Assembly: GCA_019636015.1 (NCBI GenBank)
Contig: JAHBYJ010000001.1
Span: forward strand, 2,404,156 to 2,468,155
DNA from: Parvibaculaceae bacterium
GTDB taxonomy: Bacteria; Pseudomonadota; Alphaproteobacteria; Parvibaculales; Parvibaculaceae
Direction of reading: 5' to 3'
DNA: 64,000 bases
A program made the position numbers and the translations under genes. The notes beneath the pieces were generated by a model. The model was not told the origin of the DNA. It was given only the letters and a program-made list of their open reading frames with translations, and ran no database searches. Positions 1 to 8,405 of the stretch are shown piece by piece (position 1 is the first letter of the stretch; the number at the start of each line of letters is the position of its first letter).

Positions 1-323
1 ATTCCGACCGCGTATAGGTGAACTCGCCGCCATCCGCCGCCTCGAAATAGCTGAGGCGAATATCGTTGCTCATATAGGACTGGTCGAGCGCCGTGACGCG
101 CGTCACCACCCGCTGCGTCGAGGTGTAGCCGCCACAGGCAGGCCCCCCGCGCCATTCAGTCACCATGCGCCCGTCGAGCCCGGCAATGTCGCTTGCGGCT
201 TCCGTCCGCCCGAGGGAGAGATCGTAGACCGCGCGGTGCATCTGCAGCGGAACGGCCTGCGCCGCACCGCCGAGAACCAACAGAAAGCCGAGCGGCACCA
301 GCCACTTGCACGCATTTTCCATC
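1..323 (-). CDS. EipB-like (DUF1849) periplasmic protein, 5' part only
   Basis: The reverse strand reads from an ATG at 321-323 to the left window edge without a stop, giving about 107 residues; the C-terminal part lies outside. Residues 1-23 form a signal peptide (basic start, a Leu/Val/Gly core, cleavage near AQA). The mature start resembles the DUF1849/EipB family of alphaproteobacterial cell-envelope integrity proteins: a VYDLSLG strand, a GRMVTEW strand, a Cys in a PACGGYTS segment, then an RLSYFEA strand. EipB is a periplasmic beta-spiral protein in Brucella. The gene is divergent from the dehydrogenase at 417, leaving about 93 bases for both promoters. Family assignment rests on motif resemblance only. 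Confidence 0.7.
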
Positions 324-416
324 ACTCGAACCACGCAATCCCTTGCCGACACCGCCCTTTCGCAAGTTTACACCATCGGCTAAACCGGGAAAGCGAATGC
401 AACAGCCGGATGAACG

Positions 417-1382
417 ATGCCACGCCCCCGCCTTTTCGTGACCCGCAAATTGCCGCCCGATGTGGAGGCCCGCCTCGACCGGGACTATGAGGTCACGCTG
501 AACCCGGGCGACGGCCTGCCCACGCGCGAAACGATCCTCGAAGGCGCGGACGGCAAGGACGGGCTGCTGGTGACGGTGACGGACCGGATCGACGCCGGGC
601 TTATCGGCGCCCTGCCCGATTCCGTAAAAATCATCGCGACCTTTTCCGTCGGCTACGACCATATCGACCTGGCCGCTGCGAAAGCGCGCGGCATTGCGGT
701 CACCAATACACCGGACGTGCTGACCAACGCGACGACGGAAATCGCCATGCTGCTCATGCTGGGCGCGGCCCGCCAGGCGACATCCGCCATCGCGACCTTG
801 CGCAGCGGTCAGTGGAAGAACTGGGCGCCCACGGGCATGCTCGGCATGGAACTCACCGGCAAACGGCTCGGCGTACTGGGCCTCGGCCGCATCGGCCGGG
901 CTGCGGCAAGGCGCGCCCGCGCCTTCGGCATGGAGGTGCACTACCACAATCGCCGCCGCCTCGTAGCGGAAATGGAGGAAGGCGCCATCTATCATCCGGA
1001 CGTGGAAAGCCTCTTCCGCATCTCGGACGTGCTGTCGCTGCATTGCGCCTCGACGCCGGAAACGCGCCGCATCGTCAACCGCGACACGATCCGGCTCCTG
1101 CCGGAGAATGCGATCGTCGTGAACACGGCGCGCGGCGATATCGTGGATGACGAGGCGCTGATCGAAGCGCTCGCCTCGGGACGCCTCGCCGCTGCGGGGC
1201 TCGATGTCTTCGCCAACGAGCCGAACCTGCATCCTGCCTATCTCGGCCTTCCCAATGCCTTCCTGCTGCCGCATCTCGGGAGCGCCACGCGGGAAACGCG
1301 CAACGCGATGGGCTTCCGCGCGCTGGACAATCTGGACGACTTCTTTGCCGGCCGCCCGCCGCGCGACGCGCTGACCTCATGA
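417..1382 (+). CDS. D-2-hydroxyacid dehydrogenase (glyoxylate/hydroxypyruvate reductase type)
   Basis: This 321-residue protein is a member of the NAD(P)-dependent D-isomer 2-hydroxyacid dehydrogenases, most like the cytoplasmic glyoxylate/hydroxypyruvate reductase (D-glycerate dehydrogenase) branch. The Rossmann motif GLGRIG lies at residues 155-160. The catalytic triad is complete: Arg239 in NTARGD, Glu268 in FANEPN and His286 in LPHLGSA. Length is normal for the family. The stop overlaps the ATG of the next gene (ATGA at 1379-1382), so the two are probably co-translated. Exact substrate (glyoxylate, hydroxypyruvate or another 2-oxoacid) cannot be told from sequence. Confidence 0.9.
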   Translation: MPRPRLFVTRKLPPDVEARLDRDYEVTLNPGDGLPTRETILEGADGKDGLLVTVTDRIDAGLIGALPDSVKIIATFSVGYDHIDLAAAKARGIAVTNTPDVLTNATTEIAMLLMLGAARQATSAIATLRSGQWKNWAPTGMLGMELTGKRLGVLGLGRIGRAAARRARAFGMEVHYHNRRRLVAEMEEGAIYHPDVESLFRISDVLSLHCASTPETRRIVNRDTIRLLPENAIVVNTARGDIVDDEALIEALASGRLAAAGLDVFANEPNLHPAYLGLPNAFLLPHLGSATRETRNAMGFRALDNLDDFFAGRPPRDALTS

Positions 1383-2269
1383 TCCGCCTGTCCTTCGCCT
1401 TCAGCGTCCTGCTCGCGCTTGCCGCCTGTCCCATGGACACCCAAAAAACGCTGCGCGATTGCGACACTTGCCCGGATCTCATACGCGTTGATGCAGGGAC
1501 TTTCATGCGCGGCGCCGATGCCGGAGACCCGGCAGCCGATGAAAGCGAATATCCCCGTCATGAAGTGACAATCCGAAAGCCCTTCGCCATCGCGAAGCAT
1601 CTCGTGACGCGGGCCGACTTCGAGACCTTTGTCGCCGAGACCGGACATGACGCGAATGGAGGATGCTACATATTCGCGGAATCCGGCTGGCGCGTGGACC
1701 GGCAGGCAAGCTGGCGCGCGCCGGGCTTCGCGCAGTCGCATCTCGATCCCGTGGTCTGCATTTCGTGGCACGACGCCAATGCCTATGCGGCCTGGATGTC
1801 GGCCCGCACCGGAAAAAGCTACCGCCTGCCAAGCGAGGCCGAATGGGAATTGGCCGCACGCGGCGGCACGGCGGGAACGAATTTCTGGGGCGAGGACGAC
1901 ACGCTTGCCTGCACCTACGCCAACGTGAACGACATCACCGCGAAGAACAAGGCGGCCAAGGCAGCCGAGAATTGCGACGACGGCTTCATGTTCACGAGTC
2001 CGGTGGGTCAATTCCTGCCAAATCCCTACGGCCTTCACGATGCCGTGGGCAATGTCTGGGTCTGGACCGCGGATTGCTGGCAGGTTGACTACGGCGCCAC
2101 CCCGCGTGACGAGTCGGCGCACCTTGCAGGCGGATGCGAACGCCGCGTCCTGCGCGGCGGATCCTGGACGGATACGCCCGGCCCCGTGCGCATCGGCGCC
2201 CGCGAACACAGGTCGCCTGAGGGCCGGTATTCGATCGCCGGTTTCCGCCTCGTCCGCGACCTCGATTAG
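1379..2269 (+). CDS. FGE/SUMF1-fold lipoprotein lacking the catalytic cysteine pair
   Basis: A 296-residue protein whose first 17 residues are a lipoprotein signal ending in a lipobox (LAAC, Cys17), so it is probably anchored in an envelope membrane. The rest is a formylglycine-generating-enzyme (SUMF1) domain: FMRGAD near residue 40, LPSEAEWELAARGG in the middle, GNVWVWTADCW, LRGGSW and GFRLVRD at the end. In true sulfatase-modifying FGEs two active-site cysteines follow the GGS(Y/W) motif; here that stretch (GGSWTDTPGPVRIGAREH) has none, so sulfatase activation is unlikely. Other cysteines lie elsewhere and could form disulfides. It is coupled to the dehydrogenase by an ATGA overlap. Its actual role is unknown. 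Confidence 0.8.
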   Translation: MIRLSFAFSVLLALAACPMDTQKTLRDCDTCPDLIRVDAGTFMRGADAGDPAADESEYPRHEVTIRKPFAIAKHLVTRADFETFVAETGHDANGGCYIFAESGWRVDRQASWRAPGFAQSHLDPVVCISWHDANAYAAWMSARTGKSYRLPSEAEWELAARGGTAGTNFWGEDDTLACTYANVNDITAKNKAAKAAENCDDGFMFTSPVGQFLPNPYGLHDAVGNVWVWTADCWQVDYGATPRDESAHLAGGCERRVLRGGSWTDTPGPVRIGAREHRSPEGRYSIAGFRLVRDLD

Positions 2270-2333
2270 GCAGGGCTTGCCGCGGGCGCCGGCCGGACCC
2301 GGCAAAATTTACCATGCCCCGCCGCTGCCTATT

Positions 2334-2361
2334 TTCCACAAGCCATTGTTTTTAATATAGT
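2334..2361 (+). promoter_or_regulatory. Possible sigma70-type promoter for the GGDEF gene
   Basis: In the 190-base gap between the FGE-like gene and the GGDEF gene, an AT-rich patch carries TTCCAC (2334-2339) and TATAGT (2356-2361) with a 16-base spacer. The -10 is good and the -35 is partial. It sits about 100 bases before the start codon. Position and composition support it, but there is no direct proof. Confidence 0.35.
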
Positions 2362-2459
2362 TTTCCCTTGGCCGCCGCTTTGCATATGGAATTCCACTCA
2401 CACGGGGCGAAAGGCCCTTGCCATGACTTTGGGGATCGCGATCTCTCGCGAAGGGAACG

Positions 2460-3185
2460 ATGGCCTATCTGAAGCGCGTGATAGCTGAGCCGGAGGAGAC
2501 GGCGGGATCGGCGGTCCGTCCGGACCACGCCATGCCGGGTGATCCGCAGACGGAACGTTTCCGCCGCAATCTTTCGCTTGGACGCGACAGGGCGAATGAA
2601 ACCCTGGTCAACCAGGCGCTCAGCTTTGCAAAGCAGACCGAGGCCCGCATCGCGGAACTCAATGCGCGCATCCGCCAGCTGGAGGCGCTGACACAGACCG
2701 ACGAACTGACAGGCCTTCTCAACCGGCGCGGCTTCGGCGAAATCGTCCGGCGGAATCTCTCCAGCGCGGCGCGATACGACGAAACCGGTCTCCTTGCCTA
2801 TATCGACCTCAATGGCTTCAAGGAAGTGAACGACCGCTTCGGCCACAATACCGGAGACGAAGTGCTGCGTGCGGTCGGTTCATATCTGGCCAAGAGCATC
2901 CGCTCGACGGACTATGCCGCGCGCCTTGGCGGCGACGAATTCGCCATCCTCTTCGTCCGCGCCGAACACAGGCGCGCCCGCGAACGCGCCCGGGAACTCG
3001 TGCGCGGCATTTCTGAACTTGCCGTCCCGTGCAAGAGGATCACGATTTCGGTGACCGCGAGCCTCGGCCTCGCCGCCTATAATGGCGAGACCGAAGCCGA
3101 AAGCCTGATCGAACGCGCGGACCGCGCCATGTATGCCGACAAGCAGCATGGTGGACGCGCAGCACGGCTCACAACGCACGGCTGA
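2460..3185 (+). CDS. Diguanylate cyclase (GGDEF domain, cytoplasmic)
   Basis: A 241-residue protein that should make cyclic di-GMP from two GTP. The GGDEF domain spans about residues 75-237. The active-site loop GGDEF is intact at 157-161, and an inhibitory RxxD site (RSTD, 148-151) lies exactly five residues before it, so product feedback is expected. Residues 45-78 are heptad-like and charged, typical of the dimerising helix that precedes DELTGLLNRRGF. There is no membrane segment or recognisable sensor domain, so the N-terminal 40 residues or a partner must supply any input. The ATG at 2460 follows an AGGGA ribosome-binding site. Confidence 0.92.
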   Translation: MAYLKRVIAEPEETAGSAVRPDHAMPGDPQTERFRRNLSLGRDRANETLVNQALSFAKQTEARIAELNARIRQLEALTQTDELTGLLNRRGFGEIVRRNLSSAARYDETGLLAYIDLNGFKEVNDRFGHNTGDEVLRAVGSYLAKSIRSTDYAARLGGDEFAILFVRAEHRRARERARELVRGISELAVPCKRITISVTASLGLAAYNGETEAESLIERADRAMYADKQHGGRAARLTTHG

Positions 3186-3188
3186 CAT

Positions 3189-4229
3189 CTACCTGACGGC
3201 GATGCCCTTGGGCTGCTGCTGCGTGATGCAGTGGATCGAGCCCCCGCCCGCCGCGATTTCAAGCGCCGGCACGGACACGATCTTCCGGTCCGGAAATGCC
3301 TCCGCCATCACCGCTGCCGCACGCGCATCGTTCGGATCGTCATAGGTCGGCATGATGACGGCGCCGTTCGCAAGATAGGCATTCACATAAGATGTGCAGA
3401 GACGCCGCCCATCAGGCCGCCGCATCTGCCGCTCTGGCTGCGGCATCTCGATGATCTCGAATTTCTGTCCGTGTGCATCCCGCGACGCTTCGAGCCGCTG
3501 CCTGTTATCCTGCATCCGTGCATAATTTGGATCGGACCTGTCATCCGGCATGTGGAGCAGCACCCGCCCCTTGCCCGCAAAGGACGCGATCATGTCGACA
3601 TGGCCGCTCGTCTCGTCGTCCTGCAATCCCCGGTCGAGCCAGACGATGCGGCTGACGCCGAGCATGAGGGCGAGATTTTCCTCGATCTGCTGCCGCGTCA
3701 GTTCCGGATTGCGATTGTCGTTGAGCAGACATTCTTCCGTCGTGAGAAGCGTGCCGTACCCATCGACGGATATCGACCCGCCCTCAAGCACCATCTGTCC
3801 CTTGTAAAGACGCATGCCGAGCCGTTCGAGAATCCGTCCGCCAACGGCCGCATCGTTCTCATAGCCGTGATAGGCGTTGCCCCATGCATTGAACGCCCAA
3901 TGCGTGCCCGCCACATGGCCTTCGCCATCGACCACGAAGATCGGCCCGCTGTCGCGCGCCCAGCTGTCGTCGATGGGCAGCGGCACCGGCGTTACGCCGC
4001 GCCCGCAAGCGAGCTTCACCTGCGCCTCGTCCTCCGGGCGGCAGACCATGGAGACGGGTTCGAATTCTGCAATGGCACGCGCGACCTGCGCATAGGCGGC
4101 GTGAGCCTGCGGCAGGCGCTCGCCCCAGACTTCCGCGCGCGCCGGCCATTGCATCCAGCAGCGCTCATGCGGCTCCCATTCGGCGGGCATGAAAAAACCG
4201 TCATCGGCGGGCATCCGCACTTCCGTCAT
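3189..4229 (-). CDS. aguA: Agmatine deiminase
   Basis: A 346-residue member of the peptidyl-arginine-deiminase-like (guanidino-group-modifying) superfamily, closest to agmatine deiminase, which converts agmatine to N-carbamoylputrescine and ammonia. The C-terminal GGGSIHCITQQQP motif supplies the nucleophilic Cys (about residue 334) and His; the N-terminal motif PAEWEPHERCWMQWP is also typical. I chose the ATG at 4229 (MTEVRMPADDG) because family similarity begins there; the frame stays open further upstream without similarity. It is divergent from the RidA-family gene at 4324. No N-carbamoylputrescine amidase (aguB) is next to it, so the putrescine-forming step would have to be encoded elsewhere. 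Confidence 0.88.
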   Translation of the reverse strand: MTEVRMPADDGFFMPAEWEPHERCWMQWPARAEVWGERLPQAHAAYAQVARAIAEFEPVSMVCRPEDEAQVKLACGRGVTPVPLPIDDSWARDSGPIFVVDGEGHVAGTHWAFNAWGNAYHGYENDAAVGGRILERLGMRLYKGQMVLEGGSISVDGYGTLLTTEECLLNDNRNPELTRQQIEENLALMLGVSRIVWLDRGLQDDETSGHVDMIASFAGKGRVLLHMPDDRSDPNYARMQDNRQRLEASRDAHGQKFEIIEMPQPERQMRRPDGRRLCTSYVNAYLANGAVIMPTYDDPNDARAAAVMAEAFPDRKIVSVPALEIAAGGGSIHCITQQQPKGIAVR

Positions 4230-4323
4230 GGGAACAGGTCTCCGGGCTTTCGTCTCTGGCGCTTTGACGATAGGTATAACGGCAGGGAAATCGCGGCAAC
4301 CACGCAAAGGGAGACCCGAAACA

Positions 4324-4791
4324 ATGGCAGGCAGGATCGAAGCGCGGCTGAAGGAACTGGGAATTGAACTGCCCGCTCCCGCAGGCCCGGCGGGCACCTA
4401 TGTGCCCTATGTGGTGACCGGCAATCTCGTCTTCATTTCCGGGCAAGGCCCGATGGGCGCGAAAGGCATCGAATATCAGGGAAAGCTCGGGAAAGACCAT
4501 GATGTCGATGCGGGCAAGGCGGCAGCGCGCCTCACCATGCTGAATGTTCTCGCACAGTTGAAGGCGGCCTGCGGCGGCGATCTCGACCGGGTGACGCGCT
4601 GCGTGAAGCTGCTCGGTTTCGTCAATGCAACGCCGGATTTCGACCAGCAGCCCGCGGTCATCAACGGCGCGTCGGACCTGCTGGTGGAGATCTTCGGTGA
4701 GGCCGGACGCCACGCCCGCTCGGCTGTTGCCGCCCCTTCGCTTCCCTTCCAGATCACGGTCGAGATCGAAGCGATTTTCGAGATCGCCTGA
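4324..4791 (+). CDS. RidA family (YjgF/YER057c/UK114) protein
   Basis: A 155-residue protein of the RidA superfamily, the longer subgroup (about 150 residues rather than 125). RidA proteins hydrolyse reactive enamine/imine intermediates released by PLP enzymes. The strand GNLVFISGQGP near residue 35 and the C-terminal ARSAVAAPSLPFQITVEIE block are characteristic, with an Arg at the position that usually binds substrate carboxylate. The ATG at 4324 is chosen because family similarity starts immediately after it; an upstream in-frame ATG at 4189 would overlap the divergent agmatine deiminase gene. The 94-base space between the two genes must hold both promoters. Confidence 0.85.
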   Translation: MAGRIEARLKELGIELPAPAGPAGTYVPYVVTGNLVFISGQGPMGAKGIEYQGKLGKDHDVDAGKAAARLTMLNVLAQLKAACGGDLDRVTRCVKLLGFVNATPDFDQQPAVINGASDLLVEIFGEAGRHARSAVAAPSLPFQITVEIEAIFEIA

Positions 4792-4818
4792 AACGGGCCG
4801 CTCCGCTAGAGTTTTCGC

Positions 4819-6018
4819 ATGGGCGACAGCGAAGCAGCCATCGTGAAAGTGATCGACAGTCTTGGCGCTGTCGATGCAGCCGCTTGGGACGCCTGCGCCA
4901 ATCCGCCGGGCGAGCCGCGCAACCCCTTCCTCTCGCATGCCTTTCTGAGCGCATTGGAGGAGAGCGGTTCGGCGACGCGCCGCACCGGCTGGCTCGGCCA
5001 GCATCTGTTGCTTGAAGACGACGCCGGATGCCTTGCCGGTTGCATGCCGCTCTATCTGAAGAACCACAGCCGCGGCGAATATGTCTTCGATCACGGTTGG
5101 GCGAATGCCTTTGAAAATGCGGGCGGGCAATATTACCCGAAGCTGCAATGCGCGGTGCCCTTCACGCCCGCCACGGGCCCCCGGCTACTGACGCCACAAG
5201 GCCCCGGCCGCGCGGCGGCGGAGGACATGCTGCTCGCAGGCGCCGTCGAACTGGCGAAGCGGCACAATGTTTCCTCGCTTCACATCACCTTCCTGCCGGA
5301 GCGACAATGGCAAAGGGCGGGCGAACTCGGCCTGCTCCAGCGGACCGACCAGCAGTTTCACTGGCACAATCGCGGCTATGGCAGCTTCGACGATTTCCTC
5401 GCCGACCTGTCGTCCCGCAAGCGCAAGATGATCCGCAAGGAGCGCGAAAAGGCGCTCGAAAGCGGCATCGAGATCGAGCGCGTGACGGGCAGTGAGCTCA
5501 CCGAGGACCATTGGGATGCCTTCTTCGCCTTCTACATGGATACGGGCTCGCGCAAATGGGGGACGCCTTATCTCACGCGCGAGTTCTTCAGCCTTGCCGG
5601 CGAGCGCATGGCGGACGATACGCTTCTCATCATGGCGCGCCGCAACGGACGCCTCGTTGCGGGCGCGCTGAACTTCATCGGCGGCGACGCACTTTACGGG
5701 CGCAACTGGGGCGCCATCGAGCATCACCCCTTCCTGCATTTCGAATGCTGCTATTATCAGGCCATCGACTTCGCCATCGAACGGGGCCTTGCCCGGGTGG
5801 AGGCCGGCGCCCAGGGCGAACACAAGCTCGCGCGCGGCTACCTGCCGTCGCGCACCTACAGCGCCCACTGGATCGCCAATACATCCTTCCGCGAGGCGGT
5901 GGCCGAATATCTCAGCCGCGAACGGCAATATGTCGATCGCGATATCGCGGCCCTTGGCGAATACGCGCCCTTCCGGCACGATACGGAAAACAGGGAACAC
6001 CAGGAGGACGATTTCTGA
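4819..6018 (+). CDS. GNAT-fold acyltransferase of the COG3146/DUF482 (FemAB-like) family
   Basis: A 399-residue protein resembling the PF04339 family of predicted N-acyltransferases related to FemAB peptidoglycan enzymes. Recognisable blocks are NPFLSHAFLSALEESG at the N-terminus, a basic DLSSRKRKMIRKEREKA helix in the middle, and RVEAGAQGEHKLARGY near residue 335, which is highly conserved in this family. The substrate is unknown; no signal peptide or membrane helix is seen, so it should be cytosolic. It lies 27 bases after the RidA gene and 1 base before the HIT gene, which suggests a RidA-acyltransferase-HIT transcript. Confidence 0.8.
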   Translation: MGDSEAAIVKVIDSLGAVDAAAWDACANPPGEPRNPFLSHAFLSALEESGSATRRTGWLGQHLLLEDDAGCLAGCMPLYLKNHSRGEYVFDHGWANAFENAGGQYYPKLQCAVPFTPATGPRLLTPQGPGRAAAEDMLLAGAVELAKRHNVSSLHITFLPERQWQRAGELGLLQRTDQQFHWHNRGYGSFDDFLADLSSRKRKMIRKEREKALESGIEIERVTGSELTEDHWDAFFAFYMDTGSRKWGTPYLTREFFSLAGERMADDTLLIMARRNGRLVAGALNFIGGDALYGRNWGAIEHHPFLHFECCYYQAIDFAIERGLARVEAGAQGEHKLARGYLPSRTYSAHWIANTSFREAVAEYLSRERQYVDRDIAALGEYAPFRHDTENREHQEDDF

Positions 6019-6019
6019 C

Positions 6020-6439
6020 GTGGCCTACGACCAGAACAATATTTTCGCCAAGATTCTCCGCAAGGAAGCGCCCTGCTTCGCCGTCTATGAAGACGAAATG
6101 ACGCTCGCTTTCATGGATGTCATGCCACAGGCCGAGGGCCACACCCTCGTCATCCCGAAATTCCCGGCGGAGAACCTTTTCGATCTCGACCCTGAATTCG
6201 CCGGCGCCATGGCCAAGACGACGAAGAAGCTCGCCGCTGCGGTAAAGCAGGCCTTCGATGCACCGGGCATCCTGATTGCGCAACTGAACGGTGCGGCGGC
6301 GGGCCAGACCGTCTTCCACATTCACACGCATATCATTCCGCGCTCGCAGGGCATCGACCTGAAGCTCCATGCGCGGGAAATGGCCGATTTCGAGGAACTG
6401 AAGCGCCATGCGGAGCTGATCAAAAAGGCGCTTGGATAA
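6020..6439 (+). CDS. HIT family nucleotide hydrolase
   Basis: A 139-residue histidine-triad protein of the HINT/Fhit-like group that hydrolyses nucleotide phosphoramidates or dinucleotides. The catalytic motif HIHTHIIP is complete near residue 97-104, and the N-terminal IFAKILRKE segment is typical. Translation should start at GTG 6020, one base after the stop of the previous gene, with AGGAGG at 6002-6007 as ribosome-binding site. Earlier in-frame ATGs lie inside the acyltransferase gene and lack similarity. Substrate not predictable. Confidence 0.9.
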   Translation: MAYDQNNIFAKILRKEAPCFAVYEDEMTLAFMDVMPQAEGHTLVIPKFPAENLFDLDPEFAGAMAKTTKKLAAAVKQAFDAPGILIAQLNGAAAGQTVFHIHTHIIPRSQGIDLKLHAREMADFEELKRHAELIKKALG

Positions 6440-6448
6440 AATGAAACA

Positions 6449-6472
6449 GCGCCGCTCGCATAGGCGCGGCGC
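6449..6472 (+). terminator. GC hairpin between the HIT and SMP-30-like genes
   Basis: An inverted repeat GCGCCGC (6449-6455) / GCGGCGC (6466-6472) with a 10-base loop directly follows the HIT stop codon. There is no T-run after it, so it is either a weak, factor-dependent terminator or an mRNA-stabilising hairpin rather than a classic intrinsic terminator. Confidence 0.4.
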
Positions 6473-6492
6473 GACAAACGGGGGAGGACAGG

Positions 6493-8112
6493 ATGCAGGG
6501 GCTGAAACTCGGCGTGGCCGCGGCCGCGCTTGCTATGCTTGTGGCGGGCTGCTCGGAAGGCGACGGCGCCGCAACTTATGAAATGGAAGCCGTCACCGGT
6601 CCTTCCCCTTTTCACGGCATTCACGGAATCACCGTCACCCGGGACGGCAAGATTCTGGCCGGCAGCGTCGTCGGCCGTGCCATCTATGAAGTGGACCGCG
6701 AGACCGGCGAAACGCGAATCTTCGAGGGCCCGCCCGAAGGCATGGCCGACGATCTCGAGGAAGGCCCCGACGGCACGCTGGCCTGGACGGCCTTTCTCGA
6801 TGGCAAGGTCTATGCGCGCAAGCCGGACGGCACGCTGCTGACGCTCGCCGAAGGACTGCCGGGCCTCAACTCCCTCGCCTGGACCGACGATGGCCGCCTT
6901 TTCGCGACCCAGGTCTTTCTCGGCGATGCGCTTTACGAGCTGGACCCGAGCGGCGCCAATCCGCCGCGCAAGATCATGGAAGGCATGGGCGGGCTCAACG
7001 GCTTCGACTTTGGACCCGATGGCAAGCTTTACGGGCCGATATGGTTCAAAAAGCAGGCTGCACGCGTGGATGTCGACGCGGGAACGCTGGAAGTGATCGC
7101 CGAGGGCTTCGCGACGCCCGCCGCCGCGAATTTCAACTCAAAGGGTGAACTCCATATCGTCGATACCGAGGCGGGACATGTCTACCGGGTTGACATCGAG
7201 ACCGGCGAAAAGACGCTTCTCGCCGAAGTCGAACCCGCCATCGACAACCTGGCCTTTGACGGTGACGACAATCTCTACATCACCAATATGGCGGACAATG
7301 CAGTGATCGCCATCGACACGGTGACCGGCGCGGCGGAAACCATCGTCTCCGGACCGCTCGCCGTCGCCGGCGATATCGAGATTTCCGGCGGCACGCTCTA
7401 CATCGCCGACCTTTTCTCGATCCGTAAATTCGACATCGAGAGCGGCCAGGTATCGGAAATGGCGCGGGTCTGGTCCTCCAATATCGACTACCCGCTCAGC
7501 ATCTCCGCGAATGGAAACACGATCGCCGTCGCGGCCCTGACCGCAGGCGCCGTACAGACTTTCGATCAGATGTCGGAGGAATCGCAAGGTCTCCATCACG
7601 AATTCACGACGCCTGCGGATGCGCTGGTTCTGGAAGATGGCAGCGTCATCGTTTCGGAATATGCCCGCGGCGCGGTCGTGCGCGTCGATGGCAATGACTG
7701 GTCGAACAGGACCGATCTCGCTTCCGGCCTCGAAGGTCCCGCCATGCTGAAGCTCGACGGCAAGGGTGGCATCTATGTCAGCGAGCACCTGGGCGGCCGG
7801 ATCACCCGCATCGACCTTGAGACCGGCGAGGCAACCGCGCTGGTCGAAGGGCTCGACGCGCCGGAAGGCTTCGACGTCGCGCCGGACGGCAGAATCGTCG
7901 TTGCCGAGGTCGGCGCGCGGAAAATCACGGCCATCGATATCGAGAGCGGCAAGCAGACCGTACTGAAGGACGGACTGCCCATTGGCTTCGAGGCGCCCGA
8001 GTCCGCCCCTCCCATCTTCATTCCGACAGGCGTCGCCGTTGCGGAGAATGGCGACATCTACTTCTCGTCGGATGTCGATGTGCGCATCTACCGTCTCAGA
8101 AAAGAAGGATAA
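6493..8112 (+). CDS. SMP-30/gluconolactonase-like beta-propeller lipoprotein
   Basis: A 539-residue protein with a lipoprotein signal: the lipobox VAGC puts the lipidated Cys at residue 20. The remainder is a run of propeller blades in which short motifs recur (LYEVD/VYRVDIETGE, ISRDG-like, IYVSEHLGGRITRID, RIVVAEVGARKITAID), as in SMP-30/gluconolactonase and NHL-like six-bladed propellers. Its length would allow two propellers or one with extra blades. It is probably periplasmic, tethered to a membrane. Catalytic function as a lactonase cannot be asserted: I could not map the metal ligands with confidence. A good GGGGGAGGA ribosome-binding site precedes the ATG. Confidence 0.75.
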   Translation: MQGLKLGVAAAALAMLVAGCSEGDGAATYEMEAVTGPSPFHGIHGITVTRDGKILAGSVVGRAIYEVDRETGETRIFEGPPEGMADDLEEGPDGTLAWTAFLDGKVYARKPDGTLLTLAEGLPGLNSLAWTDDGRLFATQVFLGDALYELDPSGANPPRKIMEGMGGLNGFDFGPDGKLYGPIWFKKQAARVDVDAGTLEVIAEGFATPAAANFNSKGELHIVDTEAGHVYRVDIETGEKTLLAEVEPAIDNLAFDGDDNLYITNMADNAVIAIDTVTGAAETIVSGPLAVAGDIEISGGTLYIADLFSIRKFDIESGQVSEMARVWSSNIDYPLSISANGNTIAVAALTAGAVQTFDQMSEESQGLHHEFTTPADALVLEDGSVIVSEYARGAVVRVDGNDWSNRTDLASGLEGPAMLKLDGKGGIYVSEHLGGRITRIDLETGEATALVEGLDAPEGFDVAPDGRIVVAEVGARKITAIDIESGKQTVLKDGLPIGFEAPESAPPIFIPTGVAVAENGDIYFSSDVDVRIYRLRKEG

Positions 8113-8120
8113 TCCGTTTC

Positions 8121-8345
8121 ATGTGGAGCATTGTTGTCGTCCTTTCCGGGCTGCTCACCGGCCCGGAAGCCTATGCCGTTACCGATGCCGGAGTCTTCAA
8201 GACCGAAGAAGCCTGCAAGGCTGCCATCGCCGCGTCGGTCCCCTCCCAGCTCGAAGAAGCCGCGCGCGTTCAATATGAAGGCGGCTACCGGAAGTTCGTC
8301 TGCGTGAAGGCGATAGGATCCGAGGCCCTGGAGAAGCTGCAGTAA
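8121..8345 (+). CDS. Small hypothetical protein
   Basis: A 74-residue protein starting 8 bases after the SMP-30-like gene, so probably in the same transcript. The first 18 or so residues (MWSIVVVLSGLLTGPEA) look like a short signal or membrane segment. The rest has two Cys (in EEACKAA and FVCVKA) that could form a disulfide if exported, a pattern seen in many small uncharacterised alphaproteobacterial proteins. I recognise no named family. Confidence 0.6.
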   Translation: MWSIVVVLSGLLTGPEAYAVTDAGVFKTEEACKAAIAASVPSQLEEAARVQYEGGYRKFVCVKAIGSEALEKLQ

Positions 8346-8378
8346 CGAAAAGGCCGCCACTTTCGGGACGTGGCGGCC
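8346..8378 (-). terminator. Intrinsic terminator of the VOC gene
   Basis: A perfect 9-bp stem, GGCCGCCAC (8352-8360) and GTGGCGGCC (8370-8378), lies between two convergent genes. Read on the minus strand it is followed by TTTTCG, so it mainly ends the VOC transcript; the stem may also slow plus-strand readthrough. Confidence 0.7.
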
Positions 8379-8405
8379 AATCCATTCCGGCTCGGTTGAG
8401 GAGCC

